Assembly: GCF_900143515.1 (NCBI RefSeq)
Contig: NZ_FSQT01000002.1
Span: forward strand, 372,001-436,000
Source: Micromonospora cremea
Lineage (GTDB): Bacteria > Actinomycetota > Actinomycetes > Mycobacteriales > Micromonosporaceae
Length of the DNA stretch: 64,000 bases
Direction: 5' to 3'
Position 1 is the first letter of the stretch. Each line of letters opens with the position of its first letter. Positions 42,824 through 51,887 of this stretch are shown one piece after another. The notes under the pieces were generated by a model. The model did not search any database. It had not been told where the DNA came from and was given only the letters and a program-made list of their open reading frames with translations. The translations under genes and the position numbers were made by a program.

Positions 42824-44776
42824 ATGTCCGTTGACGGGTGGAACACGGTCCTGGTGCTCGGCGGTATCCGGTCCGGCAAGTCCGAGTTCGCCGAGTCCCT
42901 GGTCACCGACGCGCCGGTGGTCCGATATCTCGCCACCGCTGCGGAGGGCGACCCGGAGGACACCGAGTGGGCGAGCCGCCTGGCCGCGCACCGCGCCCGG
43001 CGGCCGGGCAGCTGGAGCACCGAGGAGACCGCGGCCGACCCGCGGCGGCTGGCCGACGTCCTCGCGTCCGCCCAGCCCAACGAGACGCTGCTCGTGGACG
43101 ACCTCGGCGGCTGGGTGACGGTGCTGCTCGACCCGGACCATCAGCCCGCCGACGACGTGGCGACCATCGCTGAGCTGGCCGAGGCGATCCGCGCCTGCCC
43201 GGCGCGGGTGGTGCTGGTCAGCCCCGAGGTGGGGTTGTCCCTGGTGCCCACCACGCCGCTGGGCCGGGCGTTCACCGACGCGCTCGGCGCGGCCAACCGG
43301 GCGGTCGCCGACGCCTGCGACGCGGTGGTGCTGGTGGTCGCCGGCCAGCCGGCCTGGCTGAAGCCGGCCGTGCCGCCCGCGACCGCCGCCGGTGCCGTGC
43401 CGGCGGCACCCGCCACCCGGACCGCGCCGGTCGGGTCCGGGCCGGTCGGAGTGGATTCGGCCGACGTCGAGCCCACCCCCGAGGTGCAGCTGCCGGACGT
43501 GCTGACCCACACGCCGCCGGCTGCCCCGAACCAGGAGCCCGGCAACCCCTGGGCCGCGCCGACCATGGCGCTGCCGATGGTGGCCACCGGGCTGGTCATC
43601 CAGCCGGGCATGGAGCTGCCGATGCCCGACGAGTACACCGGCCCCCAGGCGGTGGACCGGCTGGCCACGTTGGACGTGCCCGGCGCCGGGCTGGGCGTGC
43701 TGGACCGCGTCGTCGGCTTTGCCGCCGCCACGCAGGGCACCTCGACCCCGGTCGCCTGGAACTCCGTGCGGGTGCTGCTGCTGCACGGTGACCACGCTGG
43801 CGGGGCCTCGGCCGGCACCGTCGCCGGCGAGTCGGCACGTCGGGCCGGGCAGGCCCGCGCCGGGCAGGGCGCGTTGGCCCGGCTGGCCGCCGAGAGTGGA
43901 GCCAGCCTCCAGGTGGTGGACACTCCAGGCGCCGCGCCCATGGAGGACCAGCCGGCGCTCACCCTCGAGCAGGTGGAGTCGGCGCTGCGCTACGGCTGGC
44001 GGTTGGCCGAGCAGGCCGCCGACGCCGGCGTACAGCTGCTGGTGCTGGCCGCGTGCGGCGCCGGCACCGAGGCCGCCGCCGCGGCGGTGCTGGCGGCCAC
44101 CGCGGGCGCCGAGCCGCCGGCCGTGCTCGGTCGGGTGATCACCCACTCCGGCGAGATCGACGACGCGGCGTGGATGATCCGCTGCGCGGCGGTACGCGAC
44201 GCGTTGCACCGCACCCGCCGCTCGCCTCGGGGCGCCAAGGACGTGCTGGCCGAACTGGGCGGCGGCGACGTGGCGGTGGCCACCGGCGTGCTGCTCGGCG
44301 CCACCGCCCGCCGGATGCCGGTGCTGCTGGACGGGCCGGTCGGGCTGGCCGCGGGCATGGTCAGCCGCGACCTGGCCGGGCAGGCGCGGCACTGGTGCCT
44401 GCTCGCCGACGACGGCGGTCACCCGGCGGTGCGGCTGGCCGCCGACGTGCTCGGCCTCACACCGCTGCTCGACCTGCGGCTGGATCTCGGCGAGGGGGCC
44501 AACGCGCTGGTCGCGCTCCCGCTGCTGCGCTCGGTGCTGTCCCTGGCCGCCGCGCTGCCGGTCCACCCGTCGCTGGCCGGCGGCGGGGAGCCGGACCAGG
44601 GCGCCGAGGAGCCGGAGGAGACCGAGCCGGAGGAGACCGAGCCGGAGGACACCGAGCCGGAGGACACCGAGCCGGAGGACACCGAGCCCGACTACGCCGA
44701 GCCGGAGCCGGCCGGGCCGGGCCCGGCCACCACCGGGGCGGACGAGCAGCCGGCGTCGGGCTGGCGTGCCGGCTGA
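42824..44776 (+). CDS. cobU: CobU-CobT fusion: cobinamide kinase/guanylyltransferase plus DMB phosphoribosyltransferase
   Basis: 650 residues joining two steps of cobalamin nucleotide-loop assembly. Residues 1-~180 are CobU: P-loop 'VLGGIRSGKSEFAESL', then 'LATAAEGDPED' and 'LLVDDLGGWV'. Residues ~270-595 are CobT, with the catalytic Glu in 'LDLGEGANALVALPLL'. A ~90-residue Pro/Ala-rich linker separates them. After CobT comes an acidic tail of EPEET/EPEDT repeats (about 597-635) encoded by 15-bp DNA repeats. Its 3' end overlaps cobS by 11 bp. Together with CobS it makes cobalamin (phosphate) from cobinamide. Confidence 0.92.
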   Translation: MSVDGWNTVLVLGGIRSGKSEFAESLVTDAPVVRYLATAAEGDPEDTEWASRLAAHRARRPGSWSTEETAADPRRLADVLASAQPNETLLVDDLGGWVTVLLDPDHQPADDVATIAELAEAIRACPARVVLVSPEVGLSLVPTTPLGRAFTDALGAANRAVADACDAVVLVVAGQPAWLKPAVPPATAAGAVPAAPATRTAPVGSGPVGVDSADVEPTPEVQLPDVLTHTPPAAPNQEPGNPWAAPTMALPMVATGLVIQPGMELPMPDEYTGPQAVDRLATLDVPGAGLGVLDRVVGFAAATQGTSTPVAWNSVRVLLLHGDHAGGASAGTVAGESARRAGQARAGQGALARLAAESGASLQVVDTPGAAPMEDQPALTLEQVESALRYGWRLAEQAADAGVQLLVLAACGAGTEAAAAAVLAATAGAEPPAVLGRVITHSGEIDDAAWMIRCAAVRDALHRTRRSPRGAKDVLAELGGGDVAVATGVLLGATARRMPVLLDGPVGLAAGMVSRDLAGQARHWCLLADDGGHPAVRLAADVLGLTPLLDLRLDLGEGANALVALPLLRSVLSLAAALPVHPSLAGGGEPDQGAEEPEETEPEETEPEDTEPEDTEPEDTEPDYAEPEPAGPGPATTGADEQPASGWRAG

Positions 44777-45539
44777 GTCGCGGCTCGCCGCGGGGGCCCG
44801 GCTGGCGGTCACCACGTTCAGCACGTTGCCGGTCCGGGCCGGACGGATCGACCGCCCGGTGGCTGGCACGGCGATGGCGCTCGCCCCGGCGGTCGGCGCC
44901 CTGCTCGGCGCGCTGCTGGCCGGCGTGCTGCTGCTGGCTGGCACGTTCGCTCCCCCACTGGTGGCCGCCGGCGTGACGGTCGGTGCGGCCGCCCTGCTCA
45001 CCCGGGGGTTGCACCTGGACGGGCTGGCCGACACCGTGGACGCGCTCGGCTCGTACCGGCGGGGCGCGGCCGCGCTGGAGATCATGAAGAAGCCGGACGT
45101 CGGCCCGTTCGGGGTGGTCGCCCTGGTGGTCGTCCTGCTGGTGCAGGCGGCGGCGCTCGCCGAACTGGCCAATCGGTCCTGGCCGGCATGCCTCGCGGCG
45201 GTGGTCGCGGCGACCGCCGCCGGCCGGCTGGGTGTGACGGCGGCCTGCCGGCGGGGCGTACCGGCGGCACGGCCGGACGGGCTGGGCGCGATGGTGGCCG
45301 GCACGGTCGGCCCGGTGGCGCTGGCCGCCGGCGCGATCACCGTCGTGCTGCTGGCGGTTCCCGCGGTGCCGGGCCGCCCATGGCAGGGGCCGCTGGCCGT
45401 CGCCGCCGCGTTCGCCGTCACGGTGCCGCTGCTGGCCCACGTGGTACGCCGTTTCGGCGGGATGACCGGCGACGTGCTCGGCGCGACCGTCGAGGTTGTC
45501 ACCACGCTGGTCTACCTGGGTCTGGTGCTGTCCGGCTGA
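44766..45539 (+). CDS. cobS: Adenosylcobinamide-GDP ribazoletransferase (cobalamin synthase)
   Basis: 257 residues with several membrane helices. The metal/substrate motifs are 'GLHLDGLADTVDALGS' and 'RRFGGMTGDVLGATVE'. It joins adenosylcobinamide-GDP and alpha-ribazole(-phosphate) at the membrane. The GTG start lies inside the end of the cobU-cobT gene, giving translational coupling. Only the late part of B12 synthesis is present, so corrin synthesis genes must be elsewhere or cobinamide is salvaged. Confidence 0.94.
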   Translation: MPAESRLAAGARLAVTTFSTLPVRAGRIDRPVAGTAMALAPAVGALLGALLAGVLLLAGTFAPPLVAAGVTVGAAALLTRGLHLDGLADTVDALGSYRRGAAALEIMKKPDVGPFGVVALVVVLLVQAAALAELANRSWPACLAAVVAATAAGRLGVTAACRRGVPAARPDGLGAMVAGTVGPVALAAGAITVVLLAVPAVPGRPWQGPLAVAAAFAVTVPLLAHVVRRFGGMTGDVLGATVEVVTTLVYLGLVLSG

Positions 45540-45604
45540 ACCCGGTGAGGCGGGCCGGGTAGCGTTCGCCTCGACAGCGCCGGCGCGGCCTCGGGGGAAC
45601 GAGA

Positions 45605-46903
45605 ATGCTCATCACGGACGACTTCCTGCCCGTACCGGTCCCGGAGTCGCTCAGCGCGACCTACCTGGTGCCGATGACGGGGCTGCCGAAGGTCAGTGCG
45701 AAGACCGCGGTGGCGGCGCTGACCGGCCGGCTGGCCGAGCCGGTGCACGGGCTGGCCCGGCAGATGCTGGACAGCCCGCTGATGAGCGTGGACACCCGGC
45801 CGATCGCCGAGTTCCCCGAGCTGCCACCGGATCTGCTCACCGCGTTCGGCGCCACCGAGGCGCAGCTGGCGCGGCTGGCCGCGGCGACCCATTTGGTGGT
45901 GGTGCAGGCCGAGTACCGGCCCGGCTGGCCGCCGGCGCACGAGTGGGCGGCCCGGGCGGTGGCGGCGGCGGTGGCGGAGTCCGTCGACAGCGACGTGGTG
46001 GACGTCTTCGGCCTGCAGTTCCTCGACCCGGCGACCGCGCTGCGCTCGCTCCCCGACGAGCAGGGCCGGATCCGGCTGGTGGACTGGGTGCTGGTGCCGT
46101 ACTCCTCCGACGCGGAGGGGCTGTGGTTCACCACCAAGGGGCTGCGCCGCTTCGGGCTGCTGGAGTTGCAGACCCAGGGGGTGCCCGACCACCTCACCCG
46201 GGCCTGGGGCGCGGTGATGACCGGGGCGGCGCGACGGCTGCTGCGGGACTGGACCGACGGGCTCTCCGGCGAGGAGGTGCCGGCGTTCGTGCAGCTGCCG
46301 GTGCTGGCTACGGTGACCGGGCACGACATTGCGGTGGCGTACGGCAACCCGGAGCAGCACGGTGCGACCGCGCCGGTGCTGCTGCGCCTGGAACTGGACC
46401 CGGCGACCGACCCGGAGGCCGACTCGTTCCTCAGCCTGCGCCCGCCGGCCGGGCATCCGGGTCCGGACGGGCGCTACTACGCCGCCGCCTGCGCGACGCT
46501 GTTCTCCGGGATCCAGCCGGACGTGCGCTACGCCCGCTCCGGCGACGCGATGAGCCGCGCGGTCGCCACCGCCCGGGCGGCGCTGGACGACGCGCGGGCC
46601 CGGTTCGTCGCCGGCAGGCTGCCCGCGGAGTCCCAGTTGGTGGTCAAGTACGGCCTGCCCGGCGACGACGGGCCGGAGTACGTCTGGGCCGGCGTCACCT
46701 CGTGGGAGACCCCGGAGCGGATCGTCGGCGTGAGCGCCAGCGACGCCGCCACCGACCCCTCGGTGCGGATCGGCGCCCCGGTCGTGGTGGAGGCGACCGA
46801 CGTGGTCGACTGGGCGGTGCTGGACGGCACCGGCGTGATCGAGGGCGGCTGGACCCAGGCCGTCCTCGACTCCGGCGAACCCCCAACCCCCACAACCCCC
46901 TGA
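45605..46903 (+). CDS. Uncharacterised protein with C-terminal DUF2314-like domain
   Basis: 432 residues, soluble, no signal peptide. The C-terminal ~90 residues ('KYGLPGDDGPEYVWAGVTSW', then 'VVDWAVLDGTGVIEGGWTQ') resemble DUF2314. The first ~300 residues ('THLVVVQAEYRPGWPPAHE', 'RIRLVDWVLVPYSSDAEGLW') match the N-terminal region seen with that domain in other bacteria. Function unknown. ATG 45605 has GGGGGAACGAG upstream. It is 65 bp past cobS but a link with B12 is unlikely. Ended by the inverted repeat at 46911-46973. Confidence 0.75.
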   Translation: MLITDDFLPVPVPESLSATYLVPMTGLPKVSAKTAVAALTGRLAEPVHGLARQMLDSPLMSVDTRPIAEFPELPPDLLTAFGATEAQLARLAAATHLVVVQAEYRPGWPPAHEWAARAVAAAVAESVDSDVVDVFGLQFLDPATALRSLPDEQGRIRLVDWVLVPYSSDAEGLWFTTKGLRRFGLLELQTQGVPDHLTRAWGAVMTGAARRLLRDWTDGLSGEEVPAFVQLPVLATVTGHDIAVAYGNPEQHGATAPVLLRLELDPATDPEADSFLSLRPPAGHPGPDGRYYAAACATLFSGIQPDVRYARSGDAMSRAVATARAALDDARARFVAGRLPAESQLVVKYGLPGDDGPEYVWAGVTSWETPERIVGVSASDAATDPSVRIGAPVVVEATDVVDWAVLDGTGVIEGGWTQAVLDSGEPPTPTTP

Positions 46904-46910
46904 CCCTCGG

Positions 46911-46973
46911 CGTTGATCATGAAGTTATTGCCGGGACACGCCGACAGCGGTGGCAATAACTTCATGATCGACG
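46911..46973. repeat. Near-perfect 22-bp inverted repeat at a convergent junction
   Basis: CGTTGATCATGAAGTTATTG plus CC is mirrored by GG plus CAATAACTTCATGATCGACG, one mismatch, 19-nt loop. The arms are far lower in GC than the flanks, suggesting a repeat element that also ends transcription from both sides. Confidence 0.7.
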
Positions 46974-46992
46974 GGGTGGGGGACGGGGGGGG

Positions 46993-48123
46993 TTACTTGA
47001 CTGAGGGGTTGACGAACGGGGGTTTGGTCACCTGCATGGGGGCGCGGCGGCCACGGATCTCGACCTCGACGAGGTCGCCGTCGGCGAGCTTGGCGTCGGT
47101 GTCCAGCAGGGCCAGCGCGATGCCCTGCTTGCGGGTCGGCGAGAAGGTGCCGCTGGTGACAGTGCCGACCTGCACGTCACCGACGTGCAGGGTCATCCCC
47201 GGCCGCGGAATGGCCCGATCGACGGCCACCAGGCCGCGCAGCGTACGCCGGGGGCCGTCGGCCTTCTCGGCGCGCAGCGCGTCGCGGCCCCAGAAGGCCG
47301 GCTTGTCCCAGCCCACCGCCCAGCCGGACCGTGCCTGCACCGGGGTGATGTCCAGGGACAGGTCCTGCCCGTGCAGCGGGTAGCCCATCTCGGTGCGCAG
47401 CGTGTCCCGGGCGGCCAGCCCGCAGGCGCGCAGCCCGAAGCTCTCGCCGGCGGCGAAGAGCGCGTCCCAGACCGTGACCGCGTGCGCCGCCGGCACGACC
47501 AGCTCGTAGCCCAGCTCCCCGGTGTAGCCGGTGCGGCAGACCGTCAGTTCGACCCCGGCCAGGGTGGCGGCGGAGAAACTCATGTAGCCGTGCTCGTTGG
47601 GCAGGCCCAGGGCGCCCAGCAGCTCGGCCGAGCGCGGGCCCTGCACGGCCAGCACGGCGTACGCCTCGTGCTCGTCGGTGACGGTGATCTGCTCCGGCGC
47701 GGCGGCCCGCAGCCGGCGGACCACCTCGGCGGTGTTCGCCGCGTTCGGGATCAGGAAGACGTGGTCGTCGGCGTACAGGTAGGCGATGATGTCGTCCACC
47801 ACGCCGCCGGTGGCGTCGTCGCAGCAGAGCGTGTACTGCGCCCGGCCGGGCCCGATCCGACCCAGGTCGTTGCTCAGGCAGGCGTTGACGAAGTCCGCGG
47901 CGCCAAGGCCGCTCACCCGGGCCTTGCCCAGGTGCGACACGTCGAAGACCCCCACCGCGCTCCGCACCGCGGTGTGCTCCTTGAGCACCCCGCCGCCGGC
48001 GTACTCCAGCGGCATCTCCCAGCCCCCGAAGGGGGCGAACTTGGCGCCGGCGGCGGTGTGCCGCTCGTGCAGCGGGGAACGGCGCAGCCGGGTCGCGGCG
48101 GCGTCGGAGGTCACGTCGGTCAT
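46993..48123 (-). CDS. gcvT: Aminomethyltransferase (glycine cleavage T protein)
   Basis: 376 residues. It takes the methylene group from the H-protein-bound aminomethyl arm to tetrahydrofolate. Motifs: '[19 protein letters not shown]', '[13 protein letters not shown]', '[12 protein letters not shown]' and '[20 protein letters not shown]'. ATG 48123 is preceded by TAAGTT with a 7-nt gap, indicating a leaderless start. Genes for the P and H proteins are not here, as in mycobacteria (Rv2211c). Confidence 0.95.
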   Translation of the reverse strand: MTDVTSDAAATRLRRSPLHERHTAAGAKFAPFGGWEMPLEYAGGGVLKEHTAVRSAVGVFDVSHLGKARVSGLGAADFVNACLSNDLGRIGPGRAQYTLCCDDATGGVVDDIIAYLYADDHVFLIPNAANTAEVVRRLRAAAPEQITVTDEHEAYAVLAVQGPRSAELLGALGLPNEHGYMSFSAATLAGVELTVCRTGYTGELGYELVVPAAHAVTVWDALFAAGESFGLRACGLAARDTLRTEMGYPLHGQDLSLDITPVQARSGWAVGWDKPAFWGRDALRAEKADGPRRTLRGLVAVDRAIPRPGMTLHVGDVQVGTVTSGTFSPTRKQGIALALLDTDAKLADGDLVEVEIRGRRAPMQVTKPPFVNPSVK

Positions 48124-48130
48124 GGGTGGC

Positions 48131-48136
48131 AACTTA
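48131..48136 (-). promoter_or_regulatory. -10 box TAAGTT for leaderless gcvT transcript
   Basis: Read on the minus strand, TAAGTT ends 7 nt before ATG 48123. No leader remains for a glycine riboswitch. Confidence 0.45.
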
Positions 48137-48284
48137 CCGGGGGCAACGCCGCTGGTTAGCATCGGCGGGACCCGTCGGCGTCATCGACGGGACAGCCCTG
48201 ACGTCCGGCGGGTACGTTCCGCCGGAGACCTTCATCGCCGGTACGCGACGACGCGGCCGGCCCGGCCCGCCCGGAGTAGCTTCA

Positions 48285-49859
48285 GTGACATCGCCCCGCA
48301 CCACCACCCTGAGCCTGGTCGACACCGACCCGGCGGAGCTCGCCGTCGACGCGATCGTGATCGGCGTGCACAGCCAGACCGGAGAGCAGGGCGCCACCGG
48401 CGGCCTCGCCGGCACCCTGCTGCTCGCCAGCGGCGCGGAGAGCATCGCCGCCGCGTTCGACGGCAAGCTGACCGAGACGCTGGCGCTGCTCGGCGCGACC
48501 GGCGGCCCGGGCGAGGTGATCAAGCTGGCCACGCTGGGCACGGTCACCGCCCCGCTGGTCACGGCGGTCGGGCTCGGCCCGGAGCCGTCGGGTGCCGCCC
48601 CGGCCCCGGAGACCCTGCGCCGGGCGGCCGGCGCCGCGATCCGTGCCTTGGCGGGCGCGTCGAAGGTGGCGCTGGCCATGCCACTGCCGGACGACGCCGA
48701 CGCGCCGGCCGCGCTGCGCGCGGTCGCGGAGGGCGCGCTGCTCGGCGGGTACCGGTTCGCCGGCTACAAGACCCGGCCGCAGCCGACCCGACGGGAGCCG
48801 GTGGCCGAGGTGCTGGTCTCGGTGCCGGACGCCGGCGACGCGGGCGCCCTGGCGGAGATCAGCCGGGCGCAGGTGGTGGCGGGCGCGGTCCGGCTCAGCC
48901 GGGACTGGGTGAACACCGCGCCGAATGAGCTGCGTCCGCCGTCGTTCGCCGACGCGGTGGCCGACGCCGCCCGTGCGGCGGGCCTGGGCGTCGAGGTGCT
49001 GGACGAGGCGGCCCTGGCCGCCGGCGGGTACGGCGGCATCGTCGCGGTCGGGCAGGGCTCGGAGGCCCCGCCGCGCCTGGTGAAGCTCACCTACACCCCG
49101 CAGGACGGCGGCAACGGCAAGCGGGTCGCGCTGGTCGGCAAGGGGATCACCTTCGACACCGGCGGCATCTCGATCAAGCCGGCGCAGGGCATGTGGGAGA
49201 TGAAGTCCGACATGGCGGGCGCCGCCGCCGTGGGTGCCGCCATGCTGGCGATCGCCGCGCTCAAGCCGACGGTGGCGGTCAGCGCCTACCTGCCGATGGC
49301 GGAGAACATGCCGTCGGGCACCAGCTACCGGCCGGGTGACGTCATCAGCATGTACAGCGGCAAGAAGGTGGAGGTGCTCAACACCGACGCCGAGGGCCGG
49401 ATGATCCTGGCCGACGCGATCGCCCGCGCCTGCGAGGACGGCACGGACTACCTGTTCGAGACCTCCACCCTGACCGGCGGCCAGGTGATCGCGCTGGGCA
49501 AGCGCGTGGCCGGCGTCATGGGCACCCCGGAGCTGTGCGAGCGGGTCCGGACGGTCGGCGACTCGGTCGGCGAGCCGGCCTGGCCGATGCCGCTGCCGGA
49601 CGACGTGCGCAAGGGCATGGACTCCGACGTGGCAGACATCTCGCAGGTCAACGCCGGGATGGACCGGGCCGGGCACATGTTGCAGGGCGGAGTGTTCCTG
49701 CGCGAGTTCGTGACCGACGACGTGGCGTGGGCGCACATCGACATCGCCGGGCCGGGCTACCACTCCGGCGAGCCGACCGGCTACTGGACCAAGGGCGGCA
49801 CCGGCGTGCCGGTCCGCACCCTGGTGCAGCTGGTCGAGGACGTCGCCGTCAACGGCTGA
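48285..49859 (+). CDS. pepA: Leucyl aminopeptidase (M17 family)
   Basis: 524 residues. The metal-binding catalytic domain has 'LVGKGITFDTGGISIKP' and the family signature 'NTDAEGRMILADA'. It removes N-terminal residues from peptides as a two-metal hexamer. The N-terminal macro-like domain (~1-180) is typical. GTG 48285 is chosen: GGAG at 48273-48276 leaves 8 nt; the frame extends upstream to 48126 but toward gcvT and without a start signal. Confidence 0.94.
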   Translation: MTSPRTTTLSLVDTDPAELAVDAIVIGVHSQTGEQGATGGLAGTLLLASGAESIAAAFDGKLTETLALLGATGGPGEVIKLATLGTVTAPLVTAVGLGPEPSGAAPAPETLRRAAGAAIRALAGASKVALAMPLPDDADAPAALRAVAEGALLGGYRFAGYKTRPQPTRREPVAEVLVSVPDAGDAGALAEISRAQVVAGAVRLSRDWVNTAPNELRPPSFADAVADAARAAGLGVEVLDEAALAAGGYGGIVAVGQGSEAPPRLVKLTYTPQDGGNGKRVALVGKGITFDTGGISIKPAQGMWEMKSDMAGAAAVGAAMLAIAALKPTVAVSAYLPMAENMPSGTSYRPGDVISMYSGKKVEVLNTDAEGRMILADAIARACEDGTDYLFETSTLTGGQVIALGKRVAGVMGTPELCERVRTVGDSVGEPAWPMPLPDDVRKGMDSDVADISQVNAGMDRAGHMLQGGVFLREFVTDDVAWAHIDIAGPGYHSGEPTGYWTKGGTGVPVRTLVQLVEDVAVNG

Positions 49860-49860
49860 C

Positions 49861-49921
49861 AGATGCGAGGAAGGGCCCCTTGTTGACGCCTGGCGTCAAC
49901 AAGGGGCCCTTCCTCGCATCT
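49861..49921. repeat. 61-bp palindrome with 30-bp perfect arms
   Basis: AGATGCGAGGAAGGGCCCCT then TGTTGACGCC, one central T, and the exact reverse complement. It begins 2 nt after the pepA stop and its last base is in the stop codon of the next, convergent gene. It should terminate both transcripts. Confidence 0.88.
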
Positions 49922-50250
49922 CAGTACCGCTCGGGCCGGCGCTTGCGGCGCTCGTTGAAGTCGCGCATCCGCTGCGGGTAGCCCATCAGCCGGACGTCGT
50001 ACACCGGGATCCCCATCCGGTACGCGAAGCGCCGCGCGCCGTCCGGGCCGTCGATGCGCCGGCGGGTCCACTCCCCGTCGTCGGCGATCAGGATGACGGT
50101 GGTCTCCGTCACCGTCGTCCGCGGTTCGATGTACGCCTCGACGCCACGCCGGCTCCGGACGAAGTTTTCGAGATGATCCAGATCACCACGATCCGCCGCG
50201 CGGTCGTGGCTGGGCACACGCGCCTGTTTGCGGCGCCGGAACAACCCCAC
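49921..50250 (-). CDS. Conserved basic protein of unknown function
   Basis: 109 residues from GTG 50250 (GGGGGAGAGG upstream). It is rich in Arg, with 'GLFRRRKQARV' at the start and 'QRMRDFNERRKRRPERY' at the end. The middle forms beta strands ('TTVILIADDGEWTRRRI'). Short proteins ending this way lie beside lpd in other actinobacteria and are often mislabelled oxidoreductase. I infer no function. It is divergent from lpd with a 178-bp gap. Confidence 0.75.
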   Translation of the reverse strand: MGLFRRRKQARVPSHDRAADRGDLDHLENFVRSRRGVEAYIEPRTTVTETTVILIADDGEWTRRRIDGPDGARRFAYRMGIPVYDVRLMGYPQRMRDFNERRKRRPERY

Positions 50251-50428
50251 CGGACCTCTCCCCCATGCTCCGTCATCGATAACGGTGCCAAGGGTACGTG
50301 TCGCCGACGTGTCGTTGGGCACCTCAGTACGCACCCTGTGCCCAGTGGTGACAAGATGACCGAGGTGGGGTGTGTCCCTGTTACCCCTCCGTGACCCCCG
50401 ATGCAGTGACGCGACCTGGGAGTTGGAC
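50251..50428. other. Divergent promoter region between the basic protein and lpd
   Basis: 178 bp that must carry both promoters. No convincing -35/-10 pair or palindrome was found. Confidence 0.35.
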
Positions 50429-51820
50429 GTGAGCGAGCCGAACGACGCAACCTTCGACATCGTCATCCTCGGAGGTGGCAGCGGCGGCTACGCGGCGGCG
50501 CTGCGCGCCGCCCAACTGGACCTCTCCGTCGCGCTGATCGAGAAGGGCAAGCTGGGCGGCACCTGCCTGCACAACGGCTGCATCCCGACGAAGGCCCTGC
50601 TGCACGCCGCCGAGATCGCCGACCAGACCCGCGAGTCGGAGCAGTTCGGTATCAAGGCCGAGCTGGTCGGGATCGACATGGCCGGGGTCAACTCCTACAA
50701 GGACGGCGTGATCTCCCGCCTGTACAAGGGCCTGCAGGGCCTGGTGGGCGGCTCGAAGAACATCACCCTCGTGGCCGGCGCCGGCAAGCTGGTCGGCAGC
50801 AACGTGGTCGAGGTCGACGGCAAGCGTTACACCGGCCGCAACATCATCCTGGCCTCCGGCTCGTACGCCAAGAGCCTGCCCGGCCTGGAGGTCGACGGCG
50901 AGCGGATCATCACCAGCGACCACGCGCTCACCCTGGACCGGGTGCCGTCGTCGGTGATCGTGCTCGGCGGCGGCGTGATCGGCGTCGAGTTCGCCAGCGT
51001 GTGGAAGTCCTTCGGCGTCGACGTGACGATCGTCGAGGCGCTGCCCCGCCTGGTGGCCGCCGAGGACGAGGAGTCGTCGAAGGCGCTGGAGCGGGCGTTC
51101 CGCAAGCGGAAGATCAACTTCAAGGTCGGCAAGCCGTTCGAGAAGGTCGAGAAGACCGAGACCGGCGTCAAGCTGACCATCCAGGGCGGCGAGACCGTCG
51201 AGGCCGAGCTGCTGCTCGTCGCCGTCGGTCGCGGCCCGACCACCGCCAACCTCGGGTACGAGGAGCAGGGCGTCAAGATGGACCGCGGCTACGTGCTGAC
51301 CGACGAGCGGCTGCGCACCAGCGTGCCGAACGTCTACGCGGTCGGCGACATCGTGCCCGGCCTCCAGCTCGCGCACCGCGGCTTCCAGCAGGGCATCTTC
51401 GTCGCCGAGGAGATCGCCGGCCAGAACCCGGCCGTGATCGACGAGGTCGGCATCCCGCGGGTCACGTACTCCGACCCGGAGCTGGCGTCGGTCGGCCTGA
51501 CCGAGGCGAAGGCCAAGGAGCAGTACGGCGCCGACAAGGTCAAGACGTACAACTACAACCTGGGTGGCAACGGCAAGAGCCAGATCCTCAAGACGGCCGG
51601 CTTCGTGAAGCTTGTCCGGGTGGACGACGGCCCGGTGGTCGGCGTGCACATGGTCGGCGCCCGGGTGGGTGAGCTCGTTGGCGAGGCGCAGCTCATCTAC
51701 AACTGGGAGGCCTACCCGGCGGAGGTCGCCCAGCTCGTGCACGCCCACCCGACCCAGAGCGAGGCCCTGGGCGAGGCGCACATGGCTCTCGCCGGCAAGC
51801 CGCTGCACTCGCACGCCTGA
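50429..51820 (+). CDS. lpdA: Dihydrolipoyl dehydrogenase (E3)
   Basis: 463 residues. FAD-binding '[18 protein letters not shown]', the redox disulfide C46-C51 in '[15 protein letters not shown]', NAD-binding '[16 protein letters not shown]' and the C-terminal His/Glu pair in '[14 protein letters not shown]' are all present. It reoxidises dihydrolipoyl groups of 2-oxoacid dehydrogenase and glycine-cleavage complexes. GTG 50429 follows GGGAG. It is 67 bp before the E2 gene, in one operon. Confidence 0.96.
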   Translation: MSEPNDATFDIVILGGGSGGYAAALRAAQLDLSVALIEKGKLGGTCLHNGCIPTKALLHAAEIADQTRESEQFGIKAELVGIDMAGVNSYKDGVISRLYKGLQGLVGGSKNITLVAGAGKLVGSNVVEVDGKRYTGRNIILASGSYAKSLPGLEVDGERIITSDHALTLDRVPSSVIVLGGGVIGVEFASVWKSFGVDVTIVEALPRLVAAEDEESSKALERAFRKRKINFKVGKPFEKVEKTETGVKLTIQGGETVEAELLLVAVGRGPTTANLGYEEQGVKMDRGYVLTDERLRTSVPNVYAVGDIVPGLQLAHRGFQQGIFVAEEIAGQNPAVIDEVGIPRVTYSDPELASVGLTEAKAKEQYGADKVKTYNYNLGGNGKSQILKTAGFVKLVRVDDGPVVGVHMVGARVGELVGEAQLIYNWEAYPAEVAQLVHAHPTQSEALGEAHMALAGKPLHSHA

Positions 51821-51887
51821 TCACGACAACCCGCGGCGTCCGGCGACGGGCGAAGATCCCACCAGGGGAATGAAGGAGTCTCAGAAC

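Noticed and set aside
40616..45505. A 1,629-codon open frame on the minus strand
   Set aside because: It lies antisense to the kinase, cobU-cobT and cobS genes, all of which have strong domain matches. Long open antisense frames are expected at this GC content.
48124..48284. Glycine riboswitch for gcvT
   Set aside because: The -10 box lies 7 nt from the gcvT start, so there is no leader. The rest of the gap precedes pepA and shows no such fold.
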